Source: Lasiosphaeria ovina
Lineage: Eukaryota > Ascomycota > Sordariomycetes > Sordariales > Lasiosphaeriaceae
Direction: 5' to 3'
Length of the DNA: 64,000 nucleotides
NCBI GenBank assembly: GCA_033439765.1
Contig: JAULSN010000001.1
Coordinates: forward strand, 7,688,001-7,752,000
The notes below the pieces were generated by a model. The model saw only the letters and a list, made by a program, of their open reading frames with translations. It ran no database searches and was not told the DNA's origin. The first letter of the stretch is position 1. Every line of letters starts with the position of its first letter. This document shows, piece after piece, positions 1-11,747 of the stretch. The translations under genes and the position numbers were made by a program.

Positions 1-3000
1 CAACACCCGTCTCCCTTTGCCTCGATCAACGTCGACCCGCCACCTCCAGGCGTCATGTTCGAAGACCCAAGCGGCGATGCACAGGGGAAAATCCAGTTCG
101 TTCTGAACAATCTCACGGATACCACGCTGCAATCGATGTTTAAGGAGCTCCGCGAGATGCTGGAGTCCAAGCACCAGCAGTGGTTCGCCAGTCACCTAGT
201 CGAAGAACGGGCCAAGATGCAACCCAACTACCACCACGTATACCTCGACCTTGTCAAGCAGTTTGAGGACAGGGCCTTATGGGGCGAGGTACTGAGAGAG
301 ACGTACATCAGCGTCTCGCGAATGCTGAACTCGGAGCTGACCCTACAAAACACAACCGAGAGGACCCACCTCAAGAACCTCGGCGGCTGGTTGGGACTTC
401 TGACCCTGGCCAGGGATAAACCTATCAAGCAGAAGAATGTCGCCTTCAAGCAGCTGTTGATCGAAGCCCATGACACCAAACGCCTTATTGTGGTCATCCC
501 ATTTGTCTGCAAGGTTCTGATCCAGGGAGCTTCGTCCAATATCTTTAGGCCTCCAAACCCGTGGCTAATGGACATCATCCATCTCTTGATTGAACTCTAC
601 CACAATGCCGAGCTAAAGCTGAATCTTAAATTTGAGATAGAGGTTCTCTGCAAGGGCCTCAGTCTCGATCATAAGAACATCGAGCCTTCTGGGGAAATCC
701 TCAACAGGGTTCCTATCGAGGAAGCCGCGGATAGCATCGGGCAGGAATCACTTGACACGTTCGAGAACATGTCCTTGAATGGGATGCCTGGCGTCACAAA
801 CTCTCTTATTACCCACACCTCACTCCCATCGATCCCCGACCTCGGCCCTAGCCTGACTGTTCCGGCAACAGAGGTCGTCAGCCCCGTTAAGCTACGCGAG
901 ATCATCCTCGAGTCGCTCACAAGGGCCCTGCAGGAGATTATACAGCCTGTTGTGGATCGGTCGGTCACAATCGCTGCCATTTCGACTCAGCAGATGATTC
1001 ATAAGGATTTCGCTACGGAGCCCGACGAGAACCGCGTTCGAAATGCGGCGATCAACATGGTGAAGTCGACCGCCGGCAACTTGGCACTCGTCACTTCCAA
1101 GGAACCGCTCAGGGCCAACTTCGCCAACTATCTGCGGAACTTTTCGAGCGACCTGCCACAGGGATTGCCCGAAGGCATTATCATGCTTTGCGTCAATTCG
1201 AATCTTGATCTAGCTTCGGACGTAATTGAGAAATCTGCCCAGGAGCGCGCCGTGCCCGAAATTGAGGAGATGATTGAAAACGAGATGGAGGCCAGGCGCC
1301 GCCACCGGCTTCAGCGACCCAATGATCCATTTATCGACCCAACCCTGAGTCGTTGGGCCATGACCATACCTCACCCATTCAAGCTGAATCCGAACATCAA
1401 CGGCCTGAATGCCGAGCAGATGGCCATCTATGACGATTTTGCCCGGCAACCGAGGGTGACAGCCGCTCCGGCTTTAATCTCGCACATCCCGTCAAGTTCG
1501 GATGTGAGATCTCTTGCAAACGAGGTCCTTGGGGACCAGTATAACCCCGTCTCCAGCCTCCCGACCCCCGCCGAGACGCCGGCGATGCCCCATTTGGGCG
1601 TGCAGCTTCAGCACTACCCCCAAGCCAATAGCGGAGCCGCGGCAAATGGACGGCAGACCAGCCTGAACCAGGTAGACGCTAGGAATGTCGTCGAGAGAGT
1701 CGCTAAGCTCCTCGAACAGCTCGCCGCTGCGGCCACAGGTTGCCAAGAAGAACACTTCGCCGATCTTCCTCGGTCGCATGCTGTGTTGGATATCATAGAT
1801 GCTTTGGTTCAGCTCATCATCAAGACCCAGCAGACGTCTGAGGATTTTGCCTCGTATGCCGCAACCCAGATTTCTCAGCTGCTATTTCGACAGCCCGAAG
1901 ACAGTCTCTTGCTAGAGTGTCTTGTCCATGTTCTAGAGACGCTCAGGAAAATCGCCGGACCTGCGACGAGCCAGCAGATTCGCACCGTGTTTCACCAGCA
2001 TCCAGGACAACTGTTCCTCAATCTGCCCCTGATTGCCGCGCTCCTCGGAACCGACCTGCTTGACTGGAGAAGCATCGATGCTGCGATGGCTAAGGCCCTC
2101 CAACAACGGAAAGATGGGTCTGTCGAGTTTCTGGAGCAGCTGATGGATATCACTCTGCTGAGCGAGAGCCCGCTTGCACTCTACGCCGACTTTGTGCAGA
2201 GCCTGGAGGCGGCTTGGAATTGGATCACAGAGGAGCCGGATGTCCCTGCTGGTCAACGCTTCAAGGCGAAAATCCTCGCGCCCCCACCCGACCTGCCCGC
2301 AAACTTGACCCGAGAGGAAGTCACGGCAATCCAACAGGATCAGATGGACTACGTCTTTGACGAATGGGTCCAGCTATGCAACAACCCGCAGACTTCGGGT
2401 CAGGCTGCCAAGATTTTTGTGCAACAGTTGGGCTCCCGGCGCGTGGTGAACAGCAAGGATGACTTGTTCATCTTCGCCCGCCAAGCACTCGACAAGTCGG
2501 TTGACCGCTATGAGCAGGTTGTTCATTCGGGCGGGAGCTTTACCGAAGGCTATCAGTCAGTCGATGCTCTAGTTAAGATGCTTGTCATCTTTCTGAAGTC
2601 CCTGCCCGATGGCACCGATGGGCGCTCGTCGCGTGCTGCTTTTGTCGACTCCACTCTTGCGCTCGGAATTCTGGTCCTGAATAGCCATCACGTCAAGCGA
2701 GGAGAACTCTTCAACCAGCGGGTCTTTTTCAGATTCTTCTCCATCCTGCTTCATGAGGTTGGCGCCATTTCGGACCAGGTTCCTGACGTTGATCACGACC
2801 GTATCTTCTTAAAGTTTGCGACGCGCCTCAGTGATCTCAGGCCAAGCCTTTACCCGGGCTTCGTCTTTGGCTGGACGGCTCTCCTATCCCATCGGGTTTT
2901 CTTGCCTGAAATTCTACAGTTGCCTCAAGATGCCGGATGGGCGCCGTTTACAAAGCTTCTCGCGCGGCTCCTCTCGTATCTAGGCGATATGCTCAAGCCC

Positions 3001-3924
3001 CTTGAGGTGTCGGCTCTAGCTAAGGATATCTACCAAGCCACCCTCAAGCTGCTTGTAATCCTGCAGCACGACTTTCCCGAGTACCTGGCTGCGAACCATC
3101 TTGAGCTTTGCCAGAGCCTTCCGCCGCATGCCACTCAGCTCATCAACATGATCCTCGTCGCGAGCCCAGCGTCGGCCGCCAAGTTGGCCGACCCTTTTCA
3201 GCCCGGCCTCAAGGTTGATAGAATCCCCGATGTGAGGGAAGCGCCTCTCAACTCTTACGACTTTGTTGGACTCCTTCGCCATATTGGGCTGTATGACATT
3301 CTGGAGCAGACGCTGCAGAACGGCCCGGCCGAGGATGCTATTGCTCAAATAAGTCATGCGATCAATAGGACTGAGGGCGATGATTCAACCTTTGGCTATG
3401 TCCCGATCAACGTCAATCGCCATGTTATTGACGCAGTTGTTGCCTATATTGGCGCCTCTGCCATTAACCGTGCGACGTCCAAGAGCGACTCTACTGTCTT
3501 CGTTCCGGGCGCCTCAGAGATCAGAACCTTGTACATGCTTGTGACGGAGCTCTCGCCCGAAGCGAGATATTACCTCATTAGCAGCATGGTGAACGAGCTA
3601 CGGTTTGCGAACGCGTCTACCCACTACTTCAGCCAGGCCATTCTGGACATCTTCGGGCACGACATGTCGGACCCCGAGGAGACCGAAATCCGGCAGCAGA
3701 TTGTTCGGGTTCTCCTCGAGAGGCTCGTTGGGTTCTGGCCTCAGCCATGGGGACTCATGATTACTGTGCTCGAACTGATCAAGAACGACAAATATATCTT
3801 CTTTGACCTGCCGTTCATCAAGGCAGCCCCCGACGTACGTCTGACCATTTGAAGAAGTTTCCAAAGCTAACTGTTGCAATAGGTCGCAGAACACTTCGCG
3901 GCTGTCTTGACCTCTGGTGCCTAG
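1..3924 (+). CDS. NOT1: CCR4-NOT complex scaffold subunit Not1 (3' part)
   Basis: C-terminal 1,291 codons of the CCR4-NOT scaffold, which holds deadenylases and the NOT module for cytoplasmic mRNA decay and transcriptional control. The frame is open from base 1, so the start lies left of the window; family members are roughly 2,000-2,400 aa. Exons are 1-3834 and 3883-3924. The 48-nt intron (GTACGT..AG, branch GCTAAC at 3866-3871) must be removed to reach the conserved C-terminal end; unspliced, a stop follows five codons later. In order: MIF4G CAF1-binding domain (about residues 20-240 of this fragment, with the motif ERTHLKNLGGWLG), the CNOT9-binding DUF3819 region (about 300-440), a helical linker, and the C-terminal NOT1 superfamily domain (from about 880) that binds Not2/Not5. 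Assignment is secure; only the 5' end is missing. Confidence 0.96.
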
Positions 3925-6900
3925 GTGGTGCACCAGAGAGTGTATCACGACCAGGTCGTTGATCAAAAACAAGCTAGAGCTCCGTCCAGGGCACCGCCTC
4001 CGCCCAATGGCTGTTTGCAGACGGTTCTAGATACCTTTATTTTTCTACCTCAAGCCATTCGCAACCTCGCAAAACTCACACAGTTCCTTGTATGACTGTA
4101 GCATTCGGATGGGACAGGGCCTGGGCGGCACCGACTACCCAGAAAACAACATATTAATGGCCATGGCAGGTGGGATGGGTTTACATCATCAAGCGTTGCA
4201 TGCCTTCTACGAGATGCGTTTTTTTTTTCGGGCGGTTAGATGACATACCACGGAATGGCGTTTGGCAGTATAGAGACACTGCTTTTTGAGGCTGCTCAGG
4301 GGCATGGGGGAAAGCCTCGAGCGGGAGGTCTTGGCCTGAAAACAGATGTGGATAAGCTGACAAGGAGGTCAGTGGTGTGCTCAAACCGAGCATGTAGTTT
4401 ATGTACTATAATATAAGGAACCGGACTTGTTCCTGTTTACGATTCTTTCCTTCGGTTGGTTCTCGATGCTTTTCTGAGTTCAGTTTGGAAAGTAATTTGT
4501 CTGGTTGTCCATGAAACGCTGCCGGTTTCTAGTGTTCCCCATGTACTGTACGATTCCAAGGTCAAGGGAGTAGCAAAATGCCGTGTCTCGGGATATGACG
4601 ACAAAACGCTTAGCAGGACGGGCGATTTAGAGGCATTGAAAATCTCTGCTGGGTCTGTGGCCCATGTGTGTACAATCCAGTCCCTGAGTGTTTGTTTGGG
4701 GGGACTTTTTATGATCCGAATGGCCTCAATGCCTTACTCCTCGCCCTGAAGACGCTCTGCCGAGGGGGGTAATCGCTATTTGAAACCCTATTTTAGAATC
4801 TTGGAGACCCATCCACCTATTACAGGCATTTACTAACCGGTTCATTTGTTATTTTCGTTTCCTTAGGAAGTACCACGCCAATATACGTTCAGGAATTGGA
4901 TTGTATGAACTCAATGAACACATCCTTCTTTGTATCGTGACTGTAGGTTTACCGAGTGCGTGTATTACCTACCCGTATCTACCCAGGTATATAATTTGTT
5001 TCGTCTGCTCAAGGAGGCTCTGCTTGAGGAGGGACTTCCATAAATAGATCTAGTACAAAAGCGAATTGGCTTATTATACCCATCACCGCGCACAGACTAA
5101 AATGAACACAGTTAAACCTACCTAGGTATATATAACAACCCCGAGACAGAGACAAAGCGGTAAGTCACTGAGAGGTATGGAACCTTCAGTCTGTTGAGTT
5201 TCTTCTTGACTACCTTGGGTACGGATACAGTGTCGGTAAACTCGCGGCACTCAGTTCTCACGAGCTGCCGAAATGGCAACACAAATCCTGGCAGTGGGAC
5301 TATTTATGCTTCACATGCTGCTGCACAAGTACGTGTACATAAGATCAACAGAGGGCGTATTTTATAAATCACATAAATAACTGGAAGAGGGCGAGCGAGA
5401 TTACCTTAACTCCCACAAGATGACATCAACGCTAATGGCTGCCCCCGCATGACGTTGTCGATGAGTGACATGATGATCCAGGGGAGCTTTGCCACTCTGG
5501 CGATCCCTCTGAAAGAGAGTCTAGAATAAGTGGGATGGAAGGTCGACAATTAGATCATAATTCGGCTGGCAATATTCCGTATTTTCGACAGAACGGGCGT
5601 GTTTGCGGCCGGCGACACAAACGCGTTGACAAGGCGGTGAGCCAAACTTGGCGCGCGTGCGACGGAGCATTTTTTTTGGTGAAGGGGTCAACGTGAACAA
5701 GGGAAGGGGGCCGGGTGTGAATCCGGGGGAAGTTCCAGAAGCAAAAGAAAAAGCCTATTGGACGAGGCAGCACCCTCATGCAGCAGCTGGCTCGCCAACG
5801 GGCAACACACACCTCACACAACACACATCCACGGGCTGGTTGGGGCCGAGCTCATCCATCCCCTCCCCCCATCCGTCCAACCACCAACCACCAAGGTTTC
5901 CTAAAAGAGCCAGCACCGCCAGCAGGAAGGAGCGAGCAAACGCGCAAGGGAAGGGGCGATCATTCGCGGGGTGGGAAAAGGCGCCGCACGTCGCACGTCA
6001 CCCAACCAACCACCCAAATCTCGATACGATGTGGTGTGGTGCGGTGCGGTGCAGGCTCCAACGATAAAAAGGGCCATTGTAAATGGAGCAGATGCCGGGG
6101 AGGGGAGTACATATAGTGCCAACTATATATAAATATATATTGAACGAGGACGTCTGTGACACGCACACTCAGAGTGAGTCTTACACACCACATCAAACTC
6201 TCTCCCAAACTATAGTCGCCAGCCTTGTATTAATCTTTTTTTTCGCTAGCCTCCCTTCTTTCGGGAGTGTTTGACGTGGTCAATTATGTAAATCATAGTG
6301 GAAAGGGAGGTGCGTGAGACTTTTTTGTCCCTAGCCCGTCTCTACACTAAATGCAAGGGGGCGGGTGAGGTGGGAGGGAAGGACGACTCGAAGGAGGGAA
6401 AAATCGACGTCCAAGCGGCTGTCTCGCCAGAAGTTCAGGACACACACAGGCCAGCCCGAAAGAAGGAATTCGGCTGCCCAAAACGTCAGCCGCCATTGGC
6501 CACCTCAAATTCCGGGACCCCACTCCCCGTGTAAGTGTAAGCACTTAAGCACCCACTGCGGGGGAGCGAGAGAAAAAAAGGAAGTGAACCAAACTTGGAG
6601 TCAAATCGGCCATGGCAACGGGCGCACTGGGGTACCTACATCCTCGCGTGTTGTGCCCCTCTTCACTCAAGTCATTGCCTCGGTGCGGCAACTCAGGGTT
6701 GACTGCCGGAAACGGGTTTGCCTCCTGGGGTCATCAACGAGGGTTATGGACACTGCGGCTGTCTCGGTCAACTAGTGTAAAAATAGAGACACGAGAAGGA
6801 CAGAAGAAAAAAAAGTATGTAATAGAAAAAGGACAGGAAATTTTGGGTGGACAAGATGTACCAAAGAGGGACCACTGACAATTTGCACGATTTGGGGTAA

Positions 6901-8455
6901 GCCATGTGCTTGCTGTACATCCAGTCTCTCCCTCCCCGGAATACGCCCAGTGCATTTCACGGACGAGAGAGGCTGGAGGTCGGATCTTGCGCACCTCCAG
7001 TAACTCCGTGCCGAAAGTCTTTTTATTTGCTGCATTCCTGTGAAACACAAGCAAGCAACCTCTCAGGTGCCGCGCAACAGAGAGGGAGGCTGACCTGAAC
7101 TGACTTATTACAACCGAGCTTGCCTTGCTCCACAAACAGAGAAAGCAGTGTTATAGCCGCCGAATTTGGCTGGCGCATGCTGCCATTTTCGGCGGTTTTA
7201 ACACCAAGCGCACAAGTCTCTTACAAGTACCGTATCCATCTAGTAGCGCTCCCAGAAGTGGAGGTTCCTGATGTCACTCATTAGCAGCTTTAGTCGGCCA
7301 TGACCCGTAATGACGGAGGTCGTGATCCTCCTCTTTTTTTTTGTCTCATGAAATGAAGATTAAGGCTCGGCGGCAAGTCTGTAAATATCAGGTACAAACC
7401 TAATAACTCGAAGTTTTATAAGCCGTGGTTCAAAAAGATCGCTTGTTTCATTTTCTGCCCACTGTCAAACGATGGACCCCCTTTTTTTTTTATGGCGGTT
7501 GCCGCGATGGACGACTTCTAGACATGTGTATTCCTATTTCTTGCACGGACCGGGCTAGTCGCAACTCTCAAGTCCTCTCGCAAGTCGCAACTGCCTTCGC
7601 GATCCAACTTTTTGTGCCACCGGTAATTGAATGTGGGAACATGCATGCGGGTTGCCTTCGCCCAGCTGCGCTCTCGTTGGAGCCTCTATCTCCCTCCTGC
7701 AGGCTCTCGCAGGTTTCTGTGCATGACTGCCTTTTGCGCCGCTCACTGCCTGGCGGGTGCTTCGTGAGTGGGTGGGCAAAACCGCACAAATCGGGATGCG
7801 GGCCCCACAGGTGGGATGGATCCATACCGCCTTTTGGACGGCTCGCCTTGACCATCCTTGTCACTGCGTCCCGGTCCTAGGCTTGCTCAAGGTACCCACA
7901 CCCCTCCCCCCTGTCTCACTGTGGGCTTGGCGAGCTTGGGTCTTGCATCGCAAGCCATCGCCCCCGTCCCGTTGCCCGTCCCAAAACACTCCCAGGCAAT
8001 TCCCACCCCACGGAGGGAGCAAAAAAAAAAATTACGGCGACACTTTCGTTTGCGCCTCCATCCCTATCATCGCCTCCTGTCTCGCATCCGAGCCCCCCGC
8101 CCGCCACCTTTTGAGCTTGCCTCCCTCGCGCGAATTAGCTTCAGCTTCCGAGACCTAACCTAAGGCTTTGCCGAGAGTGACCTTTACTTGCGACTCGGGC
8201 CAAGTGTGGTGTGCATCGTGTTTTGGCGCAGCTTAGAAGCATTGGCCGGGCGATCTCCAATCTCCCTCTCGTGCCTCGTACCCATCATACCTTACCCGAC
8301 ACCCGACATCCGAAACCGTCGAGCAGAAAGCGAAAAAAGCGCAGCGCAGCAGCATCGCATTAGCAGGCAATCCCGTTACAGCTTTGCAAATCCGTCGCAC
8401 ATCGTAGCCTACTTCACTTGCTTGCTTGCCGGTCCTCCTGCACCGTCTGCCCGTC
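3925..8455. other. 4.5 kb gene-free interval between NOT1 and the Gds1-like gene
   Basis: Holds the NOT1 3'UTR and probably the long promoter and leader of the Gds1-like gene. The longest open frames here (for example 4456-4749 and 5648-6067, both +) are short, overlap on both strands, resemble nothing I know, and use rare AT-ending codons or poly-proline-like runs typical of chance frames. AT-rich patches lie at 4780-5140 and 6115-6145. A TACCTAGGTA-type motif occurs at 5116-5130. An imperfect inverted repeat lies at 7157-7195. The last 300 bases before 8456 are pyrimidine-rich as in fungal leaders. No tRNA or 5S rRNA internal promoter was recognised. Confidence 0.6.
7157..7195. repeat. Imperfect 14-bp inverted repeat with CCG/CGG ends
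   Basis: Arms at 7157-7170 and 7182-7195 match at 12 of 14 positions around an 11-nt spacer. The outer trinucleotides are CCG and CGG. It sits 1.3 kb upstream of the Gds1-like start. It may be a dyad operator or a transcript hairpin; nothing else nearby decides which. Confidence 0.4.
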
Positions 8456-9886
8456 ATGCCATACAACACGCGCCGCAAGTCGCTGTCGCTGCCGTCGCTC
8501 GGTATCCATGTCCCCGTAACACATGCTGCTCGAGCTGCTGCTGCCGCCGCCAACGCTGCCGCGAATCGAGCTTCTCCCACCAGCAACACCAGCGCCCGCA
8601 CGCCCTCACCGACATCCATGGCGCCGCCACAGACACCGCTCTCGAGAGACGACCAGCCTCCGTCCAAGAAGCTGAAGAGAGCTCACAGCCAAGACGACAG
8701 CGCGCCCTCCTCCGAACCCCTTCCCAAGAGGCGCGATGACACAGTCAAGTTCGAGAATACGCCGCCGCCTTCGCCTCCCGCACAGCGCCCGTCTGTAGAG
8801 GTGGACAACGATGACGATGAAGCAGCGCCCATACCCAAGACGATAGATTTGGAGGGGATAAAAGACGAGATTGTCGAGGCTGTTATTCTCCAGCTTCAAA
8901 ATACAGGGAACCGGCCGCATTTGGTTAAGGAGCTTGCCGCCGTCTTGATGCAACAGCTGAAGATTGTCCAACAGTAAGCCGCTTTCGTCCCTTCTTTCCG
9001 CCAGCCAATGTCTTGCTGACCTCGTTGCTCTCTTAGGTCTGCGAACCCGTCTGCCATCATCTCGTCCCGGTTAGCCAGCTACCTGAAGCGGTCATGCTGG
9101 ACAGCGCTCGCGCCGTGTCCGCTCGCTAAGGAGCTCGAGGCTGTCCACCCACGCCGCACCTACTTCTACCTGACGACATGTCCCCACCTGCCGCTCCCGG
9201 ACCCGACCCAGGCAGCGACGCTCAGCCATCTCGCGCACTCGCGCATCATCATCTCACCAAGCCTGTCGAGCGCGGCATCGGGCTCAGAGGATGCAGACAG
9301 CGAGAGGAGGCGCGAGCTCAGCCCGAGCCCCGAGGTGGATCTGTCGAGTCCTGAGTTCGACGATATTGACGATGACGTCGCCATGCCTACAACACCCATC
9401 GGGTCCTTCTCGGCGCGCGGCTTTGGGATGGGCAGATTGCAACTGGGGCGCTCCTTGAGCGCTGCTGGCGGGCGTAACCACCGCGCTGCGTCGCCGCCGC
9501 TCGAGAAGGACGAGAAGGAGTTCACACAGACGGCTGATGGCCTGCAAAAACGGAAACTCAGCGGCGACTTGATGTCATCGGGTGCCAGCAACACAGGTAG
9601 CGCCGCGTTGGGGAGTATGGACATTGAGTACGGCGCCATCCCGAGGGACGACAATGCCCTGTTCGGCGACAAAACTTTCTTGTCGATAAACAGCATGAGC
9701 AGCCTGGCCATGGCGTTTGTCACGAGCCCCGCGATCCGGCCATCACCTATGACACTCAACCTTAGCAAGACCAAGGACGTCGAGGCCGAGAGTTCGTGGC
9801 TCAGGATGGAGAACATGCTCGAGTGGGACCGCAGCCCGGAAAACATTGCCCTCGAGGAACTCGATGGGCTCCTGGACGACTACTGA
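8456..9886 (+). CDS. Gds1-like winged-helix nuclear protein
   Basis: Predicted 455-aa protein from exons 8456-8973 and 9037-9886. The 63-nt intron starts GTAAGC and has CTGAC before its AG; it splits a CAG codon, and splicing keeps the frame where the unspliced frame stops at once. The start is the ATG opening MPYNTRRKSLSLPSL, a basic serine-rich N-terminus typical of the fungal Gds1 family. Residues 20-125 are low-complexity (Ala, Ser, Pro) with a basic PSKKLKRA stretch that could be a nuclear localisation signal. A winged-helix-like domain spans about 130-215 (IDLEGIKDEIVEAVILQLQ.. then SRLASYLKRSCWTALAP..), followed by an acidic, serine-rich tail with the sequence SPEFDDIDDD. Yeast GDS1 is linked to nitrogen catabolism and mitochondrial function; DNA binding here is inferred from the fold only. 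It stands alone between two long gaps. Confidence 0.72.
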
Positions 9887-10329
9887 TTCCTAAAGGCCGC
9901 GCGAGCCGCCGCAGGAAAAGAGTATCGTTCCTGCTGTTGTTGTACGATCTAGAGATTGAAGCTCGAGCTAGGACGGTGGTGGTGGTGCACCCCTCCTCAG
10001 CTATCTCAGCTTGAAGTCTTTTTCTTATGTGTCTTTCTGACACTTTATTAACCCCCCTCTCTCTCATCTCAAAACGTTACGTTTCGTCTTTTCAGTCATG
10101 TTAATTAGGGTTCGCGGGATCGGTGGGAAGAACGGGGAGGTGTGACAAAAAAAACTCGGCCAGGTTCTTCTCTCTTCCTTACTTTCCCATAGACGAAGCT
10201 GGGTCTCACTCGCAAGGCGCTAGGACTTTTTTTGGTTTTTTTTTAAAATAAACTACAGCTGATGTGGGTTGTGGGTTGCTGGCGTTTTTTTCAGGTTACA
10301 AGGCCGGCCGGTCAGCTGGTCGGTCGGTC

Positions 10330-10373
10330 GGGCGGGTTGGTCGGGTCGGGACGGGGCTGGGCGGGTAGGCGGG
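10330..10373 (+). repeat. G-run tract with G-quadruplex potential
   Basis: Eight runs of three or four Gs, separated by 1-5 nt, occur within 44 bases on the + strand. This satisfies the usual G3+N1-7 rule several times over. It lies about 440 bp after the Gds1-like stop codon, so it would be in RNA if the 3'UTR is that long. Confidence 0.65.
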
Positions 10374-10770
10374 CGGTCTGGTCTGTGTGGGCGGCGGGCA
10401 GGCAATGTCATATGTTTATAATGTCGACAATTTTTCTCGAATTTTCTACGCGCATGATGTTTTCTGTTTCGTTTCTGCTTGGGTTTTTTTTGCTCAGTCT
10501 TGAGTTTGATCGGATCGGTTATCAGCGAATTGCTCTTTTTATCGCTACAACCCACTCTTCCTTCTTCTCTTCCTCTTGCTACGTACTACGTAGTACTACC
10601 ATCCCCGCTCTGTTTTTTTATTCTTTTCGGGATTCCGTGTCGACTCGCGGGTCAGTCAGTTCTTGCTCCCTTCTTAAAATATTCTATCTTGTCTCTCTCC
10701 CTCACCCTTTTAGAAAGATCAGATCGAAGGCGAAGACGGCATAGATACACGGGAGGGTGTGGTGGCAACG

Positions 10771-10816
<46 letters not shown>

Positions 10817-10817
10817 T
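10771..10817. repeat. Compound (TC)n(TG)n microsatellite
   Basis: An uninterrupted run of TC dinucleotides of about 29 bases passes directly into about 18 bases of TG. It is non-coding and lies between the 3' ends of two convergent genes. Confidence 0.9.
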
Positions 10818-11176
10818 TACTTATACCCAGGTTTTACGTGTCGAGAGGAGGAGGCTGCAAAAAAGATAAAAAGGGAAAACTAAAAGGGGTACATTTTTAT
10901 TATTTATCATCATCTAAACTCGATTTCGTACAAATGATTTTGCACGCGTGTCTTGATGTGTTATGTTTGTGGCTGCGGGTCTCTCCGGATGTGTGTCGAG
11001 GAAGGGGAAGTCATAAAAAGAAATCAATCATGGGGGAATACTGAGATGATTGGAATAGGGCGGAAGGGAATCAGATTTTCTTTCCTTCTTCCGTTTTTTT
11101 TTCCCCCTCCACACACACCATATATAGACTGTAATTGCCAGGCCGACATGATAGAGATAGCAGAGAGGCACAAGAT

Positions 11177-11177
<1 letters not shown>

Positions 11178-11204
<27 letters not shown>
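11178..11204. repeat. (CAG)9 trinucleotide repeat
   Basis: Nine perfect CAG units in the convergent intergenic region downstream of OMS1. They give short poly-Gln or poly-Cys chance frames on the two strands, but no gene around them is supported. Confidence 0.9.
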
Positions 11205-11209
<5 letters not shown>

Positions 11210-11747
11210 AGGATACGTACCCAAGCAGCGTTACACACAAACCGTTGCCCGGAGCATGCTGTATACTCTAAGCTGTCATGTACAATACAAATACATGTTA
11301 ACCTACGCAGCAGGCTCTTACCGGGAGGTCGGTCTGTATATGAAATCCGACTGTTGTTCTCGTTGTTGTGGCTGGCGCCGTCCCTCTTCAGCTAGCAACT
11401 GTTGGAGTAAAGCTGAAAAGGTAGGGAGTCATCGAGTTACTTGCGTAGGATGACTTAGCGCTGAGAAGGAGGGGGGAGTGTTTGGTTCGTTTCCGTGTAT
11501 ACAGGTACACTGGTACGGTGGTTTTGTTGAGTAAATGGGTGCGTTTTCGGGTACAAATACGGCACTGCGTGCCTTGAAGACACAGAAAACGAGACTCGTC
11601 TATTTTGTCTAGAATATAATATAATACATCATCTAGTACGTCAAGAAAGTGACTGGTACAGTTACATGGCCGACTATGTCTCGACCCAGGCGGCTAGGCT
11701 ATATATACTCGCATGCTGGAGTTGCGCCATTTGAATCTGGACAACCT

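Larger units (their letters stand above)
9887..11747. other. 1.9 kb convergent intergenic region with simple repeats
   Basis: Lies between the 3' ends of the Gds1-like gene (+) and OMS1 (-), so it should hold only 3'UTRs. Contents seen: a G-rich run (10330-10373), a 14-bp perfect palindrome GTACTACGTAGTAC (10583-10596), a (TC)n(TG)n microsatellite (about 10771-10817) and nine CAG units (11178-11204). Open frames of 95-166 codons on + are built from these repeats or T-rich stretches and are not convincing genes. For two 3'UTRs the distance is unusually long. Confidence 0.6.

Noticed and set aside
4456..4749. 97-codon frame on + after NOT1
   Set aside because: Begins at a non-ATG codon, no recognisable family, mixed codon usage; most likely NOT1 3'UTR or spacer.
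5648..6116. Overlapping 112-139-codon frames on +
   Set aside because: Two different frames over the same proline/histidine-rich DNA, without family resemblance or splice context.
11178..11204. Poly-Gln/poly-Cys frames over the CAG repeat
   Set aside because: Produced by the trinucleotide repeat itself; all frames are short and lie in a convergent 3' region.
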